From an uncultured Eubacteriales bacterium (GTDB lineage: Bacteria > Bacillota_A > Clostridia > Christensenellales > Aristaeellaceae): a stretch of 13,775 bases of DNA. Under the pieces are notes generated by a model. That model did no database searches, was not told the origin of the DNA, and was given only the letters and a program-made list of their open reading frames with translations. The stretch spans positions 1-13,775 of the forward strand of contig OMRS01000190.1 of assembly GCA_900313545.1 (NCBI GenBank). The letters are read 5' to 3'. Shown here in pieces: positions 1 to 6,958 of this stretch. The number at the start of each line of letters is the position of its first letter. The stretch's first letter is position 1. A program made the position numbers and the translations under genes.

Positions 1-58
1 GGAGAGGATGCGTTTGCGGCGAGGAGCCGCTTCCTGAGAAATCGGGGTCTGATCCATG
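1..58 (-). CDS. 5' end of an unidentified protein, truncated by the window edge
   Basis: Reading leftward from an ATG at 58, the open frame gives MDQTPISQEAAPRRKRILS and then leaves the window. An AAGAAGG-like ribosome binding site sits about 10 nt upstream of this ATG. It begins 51 nt after the stop of the ABC ATPase on the same strand, and no terminator hairpin with a T-tract is visible in the gap, so it could be the last or a later gene of the importer operon. Nineteen residues are too few to identify a family; a short polar leader with a basic ARRKR-like patch is all that can be seen. The existence of a gene is fairly well supported by the start signals; its function is unknown. Confidence 0.55.
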
Positions 59-109
59 GTAGTTTTCCCTTCTTCTTCTATATTGAGGCTGGCAGACACG
101 GGGTGCCGC

Positions 110-883
110 TCAGTTGCCGCATTCGATGGAGATCTCGTTGAACCGCTGCAGCAGGTGCTCCACGCGGAGGTTTTCCCGTTCGGGGCCGCTGAGGTCCATT
201 TCAGCCTGCCCCTGATGCATCATGATCAGGCGGTCGCCATATTCCACGGCATAGCGCAGGTTGTGGGTGACCATGATGGTGGTGAGATTCTTTTCCTGCA
301 CCATGCGCCCGGTGAGCTGCATGATGATCTCTGCGGTTTTGGGATCCAGCGCGGCGGTGTGCTCGTCCAGAATCAGGAATTCAATGGGCGTCATGGAGGT
401 CATCACCATGGCCAGGGCCTGGCGCTGACCGCCGGAGAGGTTGCCCACGAGCACATCCATTTTGTCTTCCAGCCCGAGCCCGAGTTCAGAAAGCATGTCC
501 TGATAGGCCCGGGCCTTTTTCCGGTTGACGCAGCGTCCCAGGCCGAAGGGCTTGCCCTTGTTGTCCGCAAGGGACATGTTTTCCAGAATGGTCATGGAGG
601 GGCAGGTGCCTTTTCCCGGGTCCTGGTAGACCCTGCCGATGCGCTCATGGCGTTTGTATTCCGGGAGGCTGGTGATGTTGCGCCCGCCGATTTTCACGGT
701 GCCGTTTTCGATGGGGATGGTTCCGCAGATGATGTTCAGCAGGGAGGTCTTGCCGGAGCCGTTGGATCCCACAACACAGACGAACTGGTGATCCGGAATG
801 GTGAGGGAGAAGCCGTTGAACAGGCAGTTTTCATTGACCGTGCCGCCGCGGAAGACTTTGGTGATGTTGCACAGCTCAATCAC
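110..883 (-). CDS. ABC transporter ATPase of a tryptophan-type importer (TrpXYZ system)
   Basis: This is the cytoplasmic ATP-hydrolysing subunit that would power import through the adjacent permease. The 257 residues carry every ABC motif: Walker A GSNGSGKT (39-46), Q-loop Gln87 in VYQDP, signature LSGGQ (149-153), Walker B FLILDE (169-174) followed by HTAALDP, and switch His207 in VTHN. The HTAALDP D-loop region is typical of ATPases paired with PF04392-type binding proteins. It starts with GTG at 883-881, which overlaps the permease stop by 8 nt, with an AGAAGG ribosome binding site 9 nt upstream; translation is therefore probably coupled. It is the third gene after the T-box leader. Substrate is assigned from the T-box, not from this sequence. 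In published TrpXYZ nomenclature this is one of TrpY/TrpZ; I am unsure which letter, so no symbol is given. Confidence 0.93.
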   Translation of the reverse strand: MIELCNITKVFRGGTVNENCLFNGFSLTIPDHQFVCVVGSNGSGKTSLLNIICGTIPIENGTVKIGGRNITSLPEYKRHERIGRVYQDPGKGTCPSMTILENMSLADNKGKPFGLGRCVNRKKARAYQDMLSELGLGLEDKMDVLVGNLSGGQRQALAMVMTSMTPIEFLILDEHTAALDPKTAEIIMQLTGRMVQEKNLTTIMVTHNLRYAVEYGDRLIMMHQGQAEMDLSGPERENLRVEHLLQRFNEISIECGN

Positions 884-1757
884 GGTGATACACCTTCTTT
901 CGCTGACCGCCGCCCAGCACCATGATCACCAGGAGCAGCAGCGCGGTAATCAGCTTGAGATCAAAGGGGGACAGGCCCATGTTGAGGGCAAGGGCCACGC
1001 AGGCCTTGTAGAGGATGGACCCCACGATCACGGCGGAGGTCACGGACAGAAAGCGCATCCCCCGCAGCAGCTGAGTGCCGAGAATGACGCTGGCAACGGC
1101 CAGAACCAGTGTGCCGGTGCCCATGGAGACGTCAAAATACCGCTGGTACTGGCACATGATGCATCCGGCGAGGGACACCAGGGCGTTGGCAATGGACAGG
1201 CCGAGGATTTTGACCCGTCCGCTGTCCTTGGCCAGGGAGGCGACCACGGTGGGGTTGTCGCCTGTGGCCTTGAGAAGGTATCCGGCTTTGGTGGACAGGA
1301 AGGCGTCCATCGCGAATTTGCAGATCAGGGTGAGGACCATCAGGATCAGCACCGGAGCATAGGGAATGACGGGTTCCGGCAGGGAGGATACCCAGGGATT
1401 CTTGAAGAGGGTATCAAAGCTGAAGAGCGGGACATTGGCCTTGCCGGCGATATGCAGGTTGACGGAATACAGTCCCGTCATCATGATAATGCCTGAAAGC
1501 AGGTCCCGGATGTGCAGCTTGACGTGGATCAGGCCCGTCAGTGCACCGGCCACGGCTCCGCACAGCAGGGAGGCGGGGAGGGTCAGCAGGGGGTGAACTC
1601 CGTTGGAGATCATGAGGGCCGTGACCGCAGCTCCCATGGGGAAAGTGGCATCCACAGACATGTCTGGAAAGTCCAGAATCCGGAAAGTGATGTACACCCC
1701 CAGTGCGAGAATGGCATAGATCAGTCCCTGTTCAAGAACACCAATCACCTGGGACAT
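876..1757 (-). CDS. ABC transporter permease of a tryptophan-type importer (BPD_transp_2 family)
   Basis: This 293-residue hydrophobic protein would form the membrane channel of the importer. It has roughly eight or nine hydrophobic segments, and the family-typical N-terminal stretch FRILDFPDMSVDATFP at about 24-39. A cytoplasmic coupling loop KATGDNPTVVASLAKD contacts the ATPase in this family (LivH/BPD_transp_2). I chose the ATG at 1757-1755 because AAGGAG (1765-1770) stands 7 nt upstream; an in-frame TTG six bases earlier would leave only 1 nt between ribosome binding site and start. The C-terminal tail is basic (GGGQRKKVYHRD). Its stop overlaps the GTG start of the ATPase gene. The binding-protein gene ends 82 nt upstream, with a hairpin in the gap. 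The family is secure; tryptophan specificity is inferred from the leader RNA. Confidence 0.92.
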   Translation of the reverse strand: MSQVIGVLEQGLIYAILALGVYITFRILDFPDMSVDATFPMGAAVTALMISNGVHPLLTLPASLLCGAVAGALTGLIHVKLHIRDLLSGIIMMTGLYSVNLHIAGKANVPLFSFDTLFKNPWVSSLPEPVIPYAPVLILMVLTLICKFAMDAFLSTKAGYLLKATGDNPTVVASLAKDSGRVKILGLSIANALVSLAGCIMCQYQRYFDVSMGTGTLVLAVASVILGTQLLRGMRFLSVTSAVIVGSILYKACVALALNMGLSPFDLKLITALLLLVIMVLGGGQRKKVYHRD

Positions 1758-1795
1758 AGACAATCTCCTTTATCTTTGGAAATACACGCAAAGAC

Positions 1796-1816
1796 GCCGG
1801 GGCACAGGCCGCCGGC
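1796..1816 (-). other. Intercistronic hairpin between the binding protein and permease genes
   Basis: In the mRNA, GCCGG pairs with CCGGC and, after a single bulged C, GGC pairs with GCC around a CUGU loop, giving an eight-pair GC-rich stem. There is no following T-tract, so it does not look like a terminator. Stable hairpins just downstream of binding-protein genes often protect the upstream mRNA from 3' decay and let the binding protein be made in excess over membrane subunits. That role is inference here; the stem itself is read from the sequence. Confidence 0.45.
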
Positions 1817-1839
1817 GGTCATTTGCACAGGTCGGAAGG

Positions 1840-2802
1840 TTATTCGGCTTTCTGGGCGCGGGCGGCCAGGTCGTCCGGCAGGGTGATGCCGAAGGCAGAC
1901 AGCGCGTTCTCATTGATGTAAAGGGAAGGCTCGGTGATGATCTCATAGGGAATATCTTCGGCCTTGGCCTCACCCCTGAGAACTGTGGCGGCCATGACAC
2001 CGCACTGTTTGCCGAGGTTGACATAGTCAAGACCTTCAGCGGCGATGCAGCCGAGCTTGACCTGCTCCACTTCAGAACCAAAGACGGGCTTTTTGGCAGC
2101 ATTGGCCTTGTCCAGAACCAGGGACAGGGCCTGCACCACGGTGTTGTCGGTGAGGTTGCTCAGGCAGTCCACCTTGGGAAGCAGGGCATCCAGGGCCAGG
2201 GGAATGTCAGCGGCAGTGGTGATGCCGGATTCCACGATCTCAAATCCGAAGTCCGCGGCATATGCCTTGTAGACCTCAATGGTGGACACCGAGTTGGTCT
2301 CGCTGGTGGTGTAGAGGATGCCCACGGTCTTGGCATCCGGGAGCATGGCCCGGATGGTGGCCAGCTGGGCTTTCACCGGCAGGGCATCGCTTACACCGGT
2401 GACATTGCCGGCGTTGCTTCCGTCCTCATTGGCGAACCCGGAGGCGATGGGATCCGAGACGGCGTTGAAGATCAGGGGAATCTTTCCGTCCGCCGCGTTG
2501 AAGCAGGCCTGGGCCATGGGTGTGGCAATACCCACCATCAGGTCAACGGGCTTGGAGGCAAACTGGGCGGCAATCTGCTGGGCAATGCCCATGTCCGCCT
2601 GGGCGTTTTCATAGAGGACCGTCAGGTTCTCGCCTTCCACGATCCCCTCCTCCGCAAGCCCCTCAAGGAAGCCGGTGCGGCAGTTGTCCAGGGAGCCGTG
2701 TACGGCAAACTGGCCGATACCCACGGTATAGGATTCAGCGAAGGCCACCATGCTGATGGCGACAAGGACCAGGACCATGACGAGTGTGAGTGTGCGTTTC
2801 AT
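1840..2802 (-). CDS. trpX: ABC transporter substrate-binding protein, TrpX-like (PF04392 family)
   Basis: This 320-residue exported protein captures the substrate for the importer. The start is the ATG at 2802-2800, preceded by AGGAGG with 8 nt spacing and giving a clean Sec signal (MKRTLTLVMVLVLVAISMVAFA, then ESYT). The open frame runs 83 codons further upstream, but only through the T-box and terminator, so the longer start is false. Family landmarks are VGIGQFAVHGSLDNCRTGF, IATPMAQA, FNAVSDPIASGF, GNVTGVSDALPVKAQL, VGILYTTSETNS and FGSEVEQVKLGCIAAEGLDY. This is a common length for the family. The signal has no lipobox cysteine, unlike most binding proteins of monoderm Firmicutes, so signal peptidase I release is predicted. 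Family confidence is high. The Trp assignment rests mainly on the UGG T-box immediately upstream. Confidence 0.9.
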   Translation of the reverse strand: MKRTLTLVMVLVLVAISMVAFAESYTVGIGQFAVHGSLDNCRTGFLEGLAEEGIVEGENLTVLYENAQADMGIAQQIAAQFASKPVDLMVGIATPMAQACFNAADGKIPLIFNAVSDPIASGFANEDGSNAGNVTGVSDALPVKAQLATIRAMLPDAKTVGILYTTSETNSVSTIEVYKAYAADFGFEIVESGITTAADIPLALDALLPKVDCLSNLTDNTVVQALSLVLDKANAAKKPVFGSEVEQVKLGCIAAEGLDYVNLGKQCGVMAATVLRGEAKAEDIPYEIITEPSLYINENALSAFGITLPDDLAARAQKAE

Positions 2803-2859
2803 CTTTTTTTCCTCCTGTTCATTTGTGGTGACAGGTGCGAAGGAAAGCGTGAGACGGAT

Positions 2860-2895
2860 AAAAAAACGCCCCATCTGCCTGTCGACAGATGAGGC
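2860..2895 (-). terminator. T-box-controlled intrinsic terminator (attenuator)
   Basis: In the leader RNA, GCCUCAUCUG pairs with CAGAUGGGGC (one G-U pair) around a short loop, and a run of seven U follows at 2866-2860. The 5' arm contains the CUCAU that also pairs with AUGAG of the antiterminator, so the two structures exclude each other. Binding of uncharged tRNA should favour the antiterminator and allow transcription into the binding-protein gene. Confidence 0.88.
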
Positions 2896-3127
2896 GGAAT
2901 CTCTTCCGTGGTGCCACTCATATTGACCTTTCGGTCCGCTTACCCCGTACCAACATACGGTGCAGTCTGATAACGGGTCTGCATCCCCGTTTCCGTCTAA
3001 TAAGGCAACCCCGTTGACGGAACCCTCGGAAAGCCCATTTGGAAGATTCACTGTGCCGTACTCCCACCCGCGACGGCTCTCTTTGACAATGAGGTTCTTC
3101 GTACTCCTCTTTCCTCAAGCGGTTTGT
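2860..3127 (-). promoter_or_regulatory. T-box riboswitch leader, tRNA-Trp specific (UGG specifier)
   Basis: This leader senses uncharged tRNA. The Stem I base CUUGAGGAAAG (3119-3109) pairs with CUUUCCGAGGG (3033-3023), with facing GA steps like the conserved kink-turn. An AGUA box follows. An upper helix GAAGA (3100-3096) pairs with UCUUC (3046-3042), and on the 3' side of the specifier loop lies AAAUGGG. Aligned with B. subtilis glyQS this places the specifier codon UGG (Trp) at 3037-3035, followed by a purine. The distal loop contains AGAGAGCCG and GGGUGGG elements. A GACC-GAAA-GGUC hairpin (2936-2925) resembles Stem III. The antiterminator holds the T-box bulge UGGCACC (2916-2910) between AUGAG and CGGAA...UUCCG. 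The bulge base C should pair with discriminator G73, which bacterial tRNA-Trp carries. The terminator overlaps its 3' end. The RNA class is very secure; the codon reading is secure. Confidence 0.95.
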
Positions 3128-3133
3128 GAGGGT

Positions 3134-3162
3134 AGCTTATCATGGGGGGCGGAATGTGTCAA
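3134..3162 (-). promoter_or_regulatory. SigA-type promoter of the T-box/importer operon
   Basis: On the minus strand a perfect -35 box TTGACA (3162-3157) is followed after 17 nt by TAAGCT (3139-3134). That -10 is only a partial match, but it is preceded by TGa, an extended -10 element. The predicted start near 3127 lies a few bases before the T-box Stem I, as expected for a leader of about 270 nt. Confidence 0.75.
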
Positions 3163-3259
3163 CAGACAAATTCGGGGCAAAAATTGACAAATCCTTCACA
3201 ATCTCTGCATCGGGAGAAGTTTTTTTTCGGCGGTTTTTCAGTGAAGTGAGGCGGATGAC

Positions 3260-3288
3260 TGGACGAAACACACAGATCATGATAGGAT
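3260..3288 (+). promoter_or_regulatory. Likely promoter for the SH3-domain protein gene
   Basis: TGGACG (3260-3265) and TAGGAT (3283-3288) are separated by 17 nt, and the -10 is preceded by TGa, an extended -10. Each box matches consensus at four of six positions. It sits about 40 nt upstream of the start codon and points away from the T-box promoter, so 3134-3288 would be a divergent promoter region. A TTGACA at 3185-3190 has no matching -10 and was not used. Confidence 0.45.
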
Positions 3289-3329
3289 AAGCGTGACCGT
3301 AGAGTTCAACTAGAGGAGGATTGCTCACT

Positions 3330-3944
3330 ATGAAGAAAAAAGGATTGTTTCTTGTAGCGCTCATTCTGACATTGTTCATTGTGCTGCCGGTCCTGGCTGA
3401 GCATCAGTATGTGGTGACCGCCAATGGCCGCAACCTGAATGTCCGCAAGTACGCGTCCAAGGAAGCGGACGTCATCGATTCCATCAGGTACGGCACGCGT
3501 GTGGATGTCCGCTTCTACGAGGGGTCCTGGTGCTTCATCACCTATGGTTCCCGCAGCGGATACGTCATGTCCCGCTTCCTGAAGAAATCCATTCCGTCCG
3601 GCCAGTATGTCCGGCCTGCCTACCAGACCTACACCACCGTCCCCACCGCCGTCAACTATGGATACAACGGTGAAAGGATGATGAATGTCGTTCCCTATGT
3701 CGTGCAGATCATGCCCAGCCGTCCCAGCGGCCGTGTGGCTGTCCGCTGGTCTCCCACCACGAAATCCGAGGTTGTCCAGTACCTGACGGACGGATATCAG
3801 CTGACGGTGACGGCGCAGAACCGTTACTGGGCGCAGGTGCGTGACGAGAACTCCGGCATGGTGGGCTATGTGTACCGCGAATTCCTGAGACTGAGTTCCG
3901 TTGCTGCCCCCGTGGTCGGTACTTACTCCGGCGTGGACGGCTGA
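3330..3944 (+). CDS. Secreted protein with two bacterial SH3 (SH3b) domains
   Basis: The 204-residue product begins with a Sec signal peptide (MKKKGLFLVALILTLFIVLPVLA, cleavage before EH). It then has two SH3b repeats, at about 26-85 and 122-187, joined by a Tyr/Pro/Thr-rich linker. Repeat 1 shows the usual pattern GRNLNVRKYAS ... IRYGTRVDV ... WCFIT ... GYVMSRFL. Repeat 2 is a diverged copy with RVAVRWSPT ... YWAQV ... GYVYREFL. SH3b domains in extracytoplasmic proteins commonly bind peptidoglycan peptides or act as targeting modules, and no catalytic domain is attached here. The start is ATG 3330, 9 nt after GGAGGA; an in-frame TTG directly abutting that site was rejected. The next gene follows after 42 nt and probably shares the transcript. 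A cell-wall-binding or sensing role is inference; the fold assignment is solid. Confidence 0.88.
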   Translation: MKKKGLFLVALILTLFIVLPVLAEHQYVVTANGRNLNVRKYASKEADVIDSIRYGTRVDVRFYEGSWCFITYGSRSGYVMSRFLKKSIPSGQYVRPAYQTYTTVPTAVNYGYNGERMMNVVPYVVQIMPSRPSGRVAVRWSPTTKSEVVQYLTDGYQLTVTAQNRYWAQVRDENSGMVGYVYREFLRLSSVAAPVVGTYSGVDG

Positions 3945-3986
3945 GTCTCCACTCATTCATAAACAGAAGGGAGTTTTTAGATAATT

Positions 3987-4604
3987 ATGAAGAAATATCT
4001 TATACTGGCTCTGGCAGTTGTACTGACCCTGGGTCTGGCTGCGGGTATCTGCGAGCAGACGGAGGACATGACAAAGAAAGCAGAGGAAATCGCCACTGAG
4101 ATTTCTCCTGAGGCCAGCGAAATGATCTCCAAGGCTGAGCTGGAGACCCTGTCCATGGGCGAATTTACCGTGACCACCGTGGTCCCGGACGGGTATTCTC
4201 TGGTCGAACGCTGGGAAAATGAAACCCTGTATGTAGGCGAGCTCCGCTCTGAGGACCAGACCCAGCCCCGTATTGACGTGACGGTTGCCTATAACGATGA
4301 GTTTGCCGGCGTGACCATTACGGACCTGACCGAAGAGAGCCTTGAGCGCATCCGTGACGCCGAGGCGGAGGACGGGCAGAAGCCGGAAGTCTCCATGGCC
4401 AAGACCGAATACGGCACGGTGATCGTGATCTCCCGCATCAACAATGAGTATGAGTCCAGGGCAGACATGTTCTCCCTGTACAAGGGATATGAGATCTCCA
4501 TGTTCATCCAGCCGGGAGTGGCGGCCGCCGAAGGGATCAGCGATGATCAGATTAACCTGTGGGTGAAATTCCTGAGCAACCTGTGGATCACCAGCAATAA
4601 ATAA
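3987..4604 (+). CDS. Exported protein of unknown function
   Basis: This 205-residue protein has an N-terminal signal (MKKYLILALAVVLTLGLAAG). A Cys at 22 is preceded by AGI, which does not make a good lipobox, so lipidation is doubtful. Residues 23-56 are rich in Glu, Lys and Ala and probably helical. The rest alternates strand-like stretches such as FTVTTVVPDGYSLVERW, RIDVTVAYND and GTVIVISRI, and ends in an amphipathic helix DDQINLWVKFLSNLWI. That layout recalls small extracytoplasmic PsbP/DUF1795-like domains, but I cannot claim membership. The ribosome binding site AAGGGAG lies 13 nt upstream, rather far. It follows the SH3b gene by 42 nt and ends before a strong terminator, so the two are likely co-transcribed and both act outside the membrane. 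No function is assigned. Confidence 0.8.
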   Translation: MKKYLILALAVVLTLGLAAGICEQTEDMTKKAEEIATEISPEASEMISKAELETLSMGEFTVTTVVPDGYSLVERWENETLYVGELRSEDQTQPRIDVTVAYNDEFAGVTITDLTEESLERIRDAEAEDGQKPEVSMAKTEYGTVIVISRINNEYESRADMFSLYKGYEISMFIQPGVAAAEGISDDQINLWVKFLSNLWITSNK

Positions 4605-4621
4605 AACCAGCGGAACCGCTG

Positions 4622-4649
4622 AAACAGGGCCGAAAGGCCCTGTTTTTTT
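4622..4649 (+). terminator. Rho-independent terminator after the secreted-protein pair
   Basis: AAACAGGGCC pairs with GGCCCTGTTT around a GAAA tetraloop, followed by a T-tract (4643-4649). A smaller CAGCGG/CCGCTG hairpin lies just before it. It closes the transcription unit that begins at about 3295. Confidence 0.92.
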
Positions 4650-4683
4650 CTGCGCAAAAAATGGTGAGAAAGGGTTTTGTCGA

Positions 4684-4712
4684 TGGATTTTTACCATAGG
4701 ATAGGGTATACT
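4684..4712 (+). promoter_or_regulatory. Possible promoter of ppk
   Basis: TATACT at 4707-4712 matches the -10 consensus at five of six positions. The sequence 17 nt upstream (TGGATT, 4684-4689) is a poor -35, matching at three positions. Some promoter is expected in 4650-4788 because a terminator precedes this stretch. The -10 is the best candidate; an activator may be needed if this reading is right. Confidence 0.35.
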
Positions 4713-4788
4713 TGTCAAAGACTTGCCACCCTCAACTGGGGTACAGGGAAATAACTCTTGTTCATATGGAAGGAATGGATGTATAGGA

Positions 4789-6885
4789 ATGATGGAGTTC
4801 AATGAAAACCGGGAAGTGATGGTGAATCGGGAGCTCTCATGGCTCCAGTTCAACGAACGGGTTCTGGAGGAGGCGGAAGACGAGCGCGTTCCCCTGTGTG
4901 AACGGCTGTCCTTTCTGTCGATTTACCAAAGCAATCTGGACGAGTATCTCATGGTCCGCATGGGTGCGCTGGTGGATCAGAATCAGTCCGCGCCCAAGCA
5001 GCGGGACAACAAGACGAATCTGACGGCAAAGAAGCAGATTGATGCTGTACTGGAACGTATTTCCCAGCTGAACATCCGCAAGGAGGCCCTGTACGCGAAC
5101 CTCATGGATGAACTGGATAAAAACGGGGTCCGCATTGTGGATTTCAGGCGTATCGGGCGTCAGGAGAGCGAGCGACTGGAGAGGTATTTCGATTCCCAGA
5201 TAGCTCCCCTGATCACCCCTATTCTGATCGAGCCGCGGCAGCCTTTTCCTTTCCTGCGCGGACGGGAGATCTATGCGGTGGTGGAGCTGGTCCGCAAGAA
5301 CGGCAAAGCCCGTCTGGGCGTGATCCCCTGCAATTCCAGCGTGATTCCGAGACTTATTGAAGTGGCCTCGGGAGAGAAGAAGTTCATGCTGGCGGAAGAG
5401 CTGATTCTCCATTTCATCTATAAAATGTTCCCTGGATACTTTGTCAAGTCCAAGTCGCTGCTGAGGGTGATCCGCAATGCGGATATCGATGCGGATGCCC
5501 TTTTTGACGAAGAGAGCGATTACAGGGAATTCATGTCGAAGCTGATCAAGCGCAGGAAGAAACTGAGCCCGGTTCGCCTTGAACTGTCGCGGCACATGGA
5601 CACCAAGACCGTCGAAGCCCTCTGCAAGGCCCTCAAGTGCAAGAGGCGGTTTGTGGTTCAGATGAACACCCCCCTGGACGTGTCCTTCCTTTTCAAGATT
5701 CAGGACGAGCTGCGCCAGAATCCCCAGCTGTTCTATGAGCGCCGCATTCCTCAGCGCCCCGCCTGGGCCGAACCCGGACAGCGCGTGCTGGATCTGGTCC
5801 GCAAGGAGGACCGGCTGCTGTCCTATCCCTTCGAGTCCATGAGGCCCTTCCTGGACATGCTGCAGGAGGCTGCTGAGGATGAAAGGGTGGTCTCCATCAA
5901 GATGACCCTTTACCGGGTAGCCAAGATGAGCAAAGTTGTGGAATGCCTTATCGAGGCGGCCGAAAACGGCAAGCAGGTGGTCGTTCTGGTGGAACTCAAG
6001 GCCCGCTTTGACGAAGAAAACAATATCGAATGGTCCCGCCGCCTGGAGGAGGCCGGCTGCACCGTGATCTACGGCCTGGAGGGCTACAAGGTACACTCCA
6101 AACTGTGCCTGATCACCCGCATAGAAGATGATCATACGGTCTATTACACCCAGGTGGGTACAGGCAACTACAACGAAAAGACCGCAAGACAGTACACGGA
6201 CCTGAGTCTGCTCACCGCCAATCAGAAGATCGGCGCGGAAGTGGCAGATGTGTTCAATGCACTGTCCATGGGGGATCTGGTGGAGACCAGCGATATGCTG
6301 ATGGTGGCGCCTCTTTGTCTGCAGAACCGGATTCTTGATGCCATCAATGAGGAGATTGCGCGGGCGCTGTCCGGTGAAGAAGCATATGTGGGCATCAAGA
6401 TCAACTCCATGACGGACCGCGACATCATGGACAAGCTGGTGGAGGCCAGCCGCGCAGGCGTGCATATTGACCTGCTGGTGCGGGGCATCTGCTGCCTGAT
6501 TCCCGGCGTGCCCGGCTATACGGAGAATATCACCGTCACCAGTATCGTGGGACGTTTCCTGGAACACTCCCGCATCTACATTTTCGGCTGCGGTGAGCGC
6601 CGGAAGATCTACATCGCCTCTGCGGACCTGATGACCCGCAATACGCTGCGCCGCGTTGAGGTGGCGGCACCTATCCTGGATGAGGGAATCAAGGCGCAGA
6701 TCCAGGAGATGTTTGAGATTCTCCTGGCGGACAATGTGCAGGCCAGACGGATGAACAGCGACGGACACTATGTCCGGCTGTACCCGGAAGAGGGACAGAC
6801 GCCGGTCAGCTCTCAGGAGATCTTCTACCAGCGGGCGTATGACAGGGCAAAGGAAAAAGCCGCGGGTTCCGAGGCGCATCCCTGA
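4789..6885 (+). CDS. ppk1: Polyphosphate kinase 1
   Basis: PPK1 reversibly transfers the gamma-phosphate of ATP to polyphosphate chains through a phosphohistidine. The product is 698 residues, normal for the family. The N-terminal domain opens with NRELSWLQFNERVLEEA. The catalytic core has TLYRVAK with Arg376 and ELKARFDEENNIEW with Arg406, the Mg/ATP-site arginines by alignment with E. coli R375 and R405. His436 in GYKVHSKL is the phospho-acceptor (E. coli H435), and His593 in EHSRIY is the second catalytic histidine (H592). GTGNYNEKTARQYTDLSLLT is also typical. I chose ATG 4789; an immediate second ATG at 4792 is possible. The nearest purine-rich site, GGAAGGA (4768-4774), is 14-17 nt upstream and AGGA at 4785-4788 is too close, so the initiation signal is weak. 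No exopolyphosphatase gene is adjacent. It ends in a strong terminator. Confidence 0.97.
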   Translation: MMEFNENREVMVNRELSWLQFNERVLEEAEDERVPLCERLSFLSIYQSNLDEYLMVRMGALVDQNQSAPKQRDNKTNLTAKKQIDAVLERISQLNIRKEALYANLMDELDKNGVRIVDFRRIGRQESERLERYFDSQIAPLITPILIEPRQPFPFLRGREIYAVVELVRKNGKARLGVIPCNSSVIPRLIEVASGEKKFMLAEELILHFIYKMFPGYFVKSKSLLRVIRNADIDADALFDEESDYREFMSKLIKRRKKLSPVRLELSRHMDTKTVEALCKALKCKRRFVVQMNTPLDVSFLFKIQDELRQNPQLFYERRIPQRPAWAEPGQRVLDLVRKEDRLLSYPFESMRPFLDMLQEAAEDERVVSIKMTLYRVAKMSKVVECLIEAAENGKQVVVLVELKARFDEENNIEWSRRLEEAGCTVIYGLEGYKVHSKLCLITRIEDDHTVYYTQVGTGNYNEKTARQYTDLSLLTANQKIGAEVADVFNALSMGDLVETSDMLMVAPLCLQNRILDAINEEIARALSGEEAYVGIKINSMTDRDIMDKLVEASRAGVHIDLLVRGICCLIPGVPGYTENITVTSIVGRFLEHSRIYIFGCGERRKIYIASADLMTRNTLRRVEVAAPILDEGIKAQIQEMFEILLADNVQARRMNSDGHYVRLYPEEGQTPVSSQEIFYQRAYDRAKEKAAGSEAHP

Positions 6886-6893
6886 TATATGAA

Positions 6894-6928
6894 AACAGGC
6901 AGGAACTCAGCGTTCCTGCCTGTTTTTT
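6894..6928 (+). terminator. Strong intrinsic terminator after ppk, just upstream of the helicase gene
   Basis: A perfect 13-bp stem (AACAGGCAGGAAC, 6894-6906, with GTTCCTGCCTGTT, 6912-6924) has a 5-nt loop and a T-run to 6928. The helicase ATG lies 30 nt beyond. This leaves room for its ribosome binding site but not for a full promoter. Confidence 0.93.
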
Positions 6929-6958
6929 CAGAAATCATCCGGGAAAGGAGGAGAGAGG

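Noticed and set aside
56..925. A long open frame on the plus strand opposite the ABC ATPase.
   Set aside because: The minus-strand frame encodes all ABC motifs; the plus frame is His/Gly/Ala-rich antisense with no family resemblance.
2803..3051. An in-frame 83-codon N-terminal extension of the binding protein.
   Set aside because: It runs through the T-box antiterminator and terminator, lacks a ribosome binding site, and would bury the clear signal peptide that starts at 2802.
4837..6879. A 680-codon open frame antisense to ppk.
   Set aside because: It is a shadow caused by GC-biased third positions in ppk; it has no ribosome binding site or recognisable domain.
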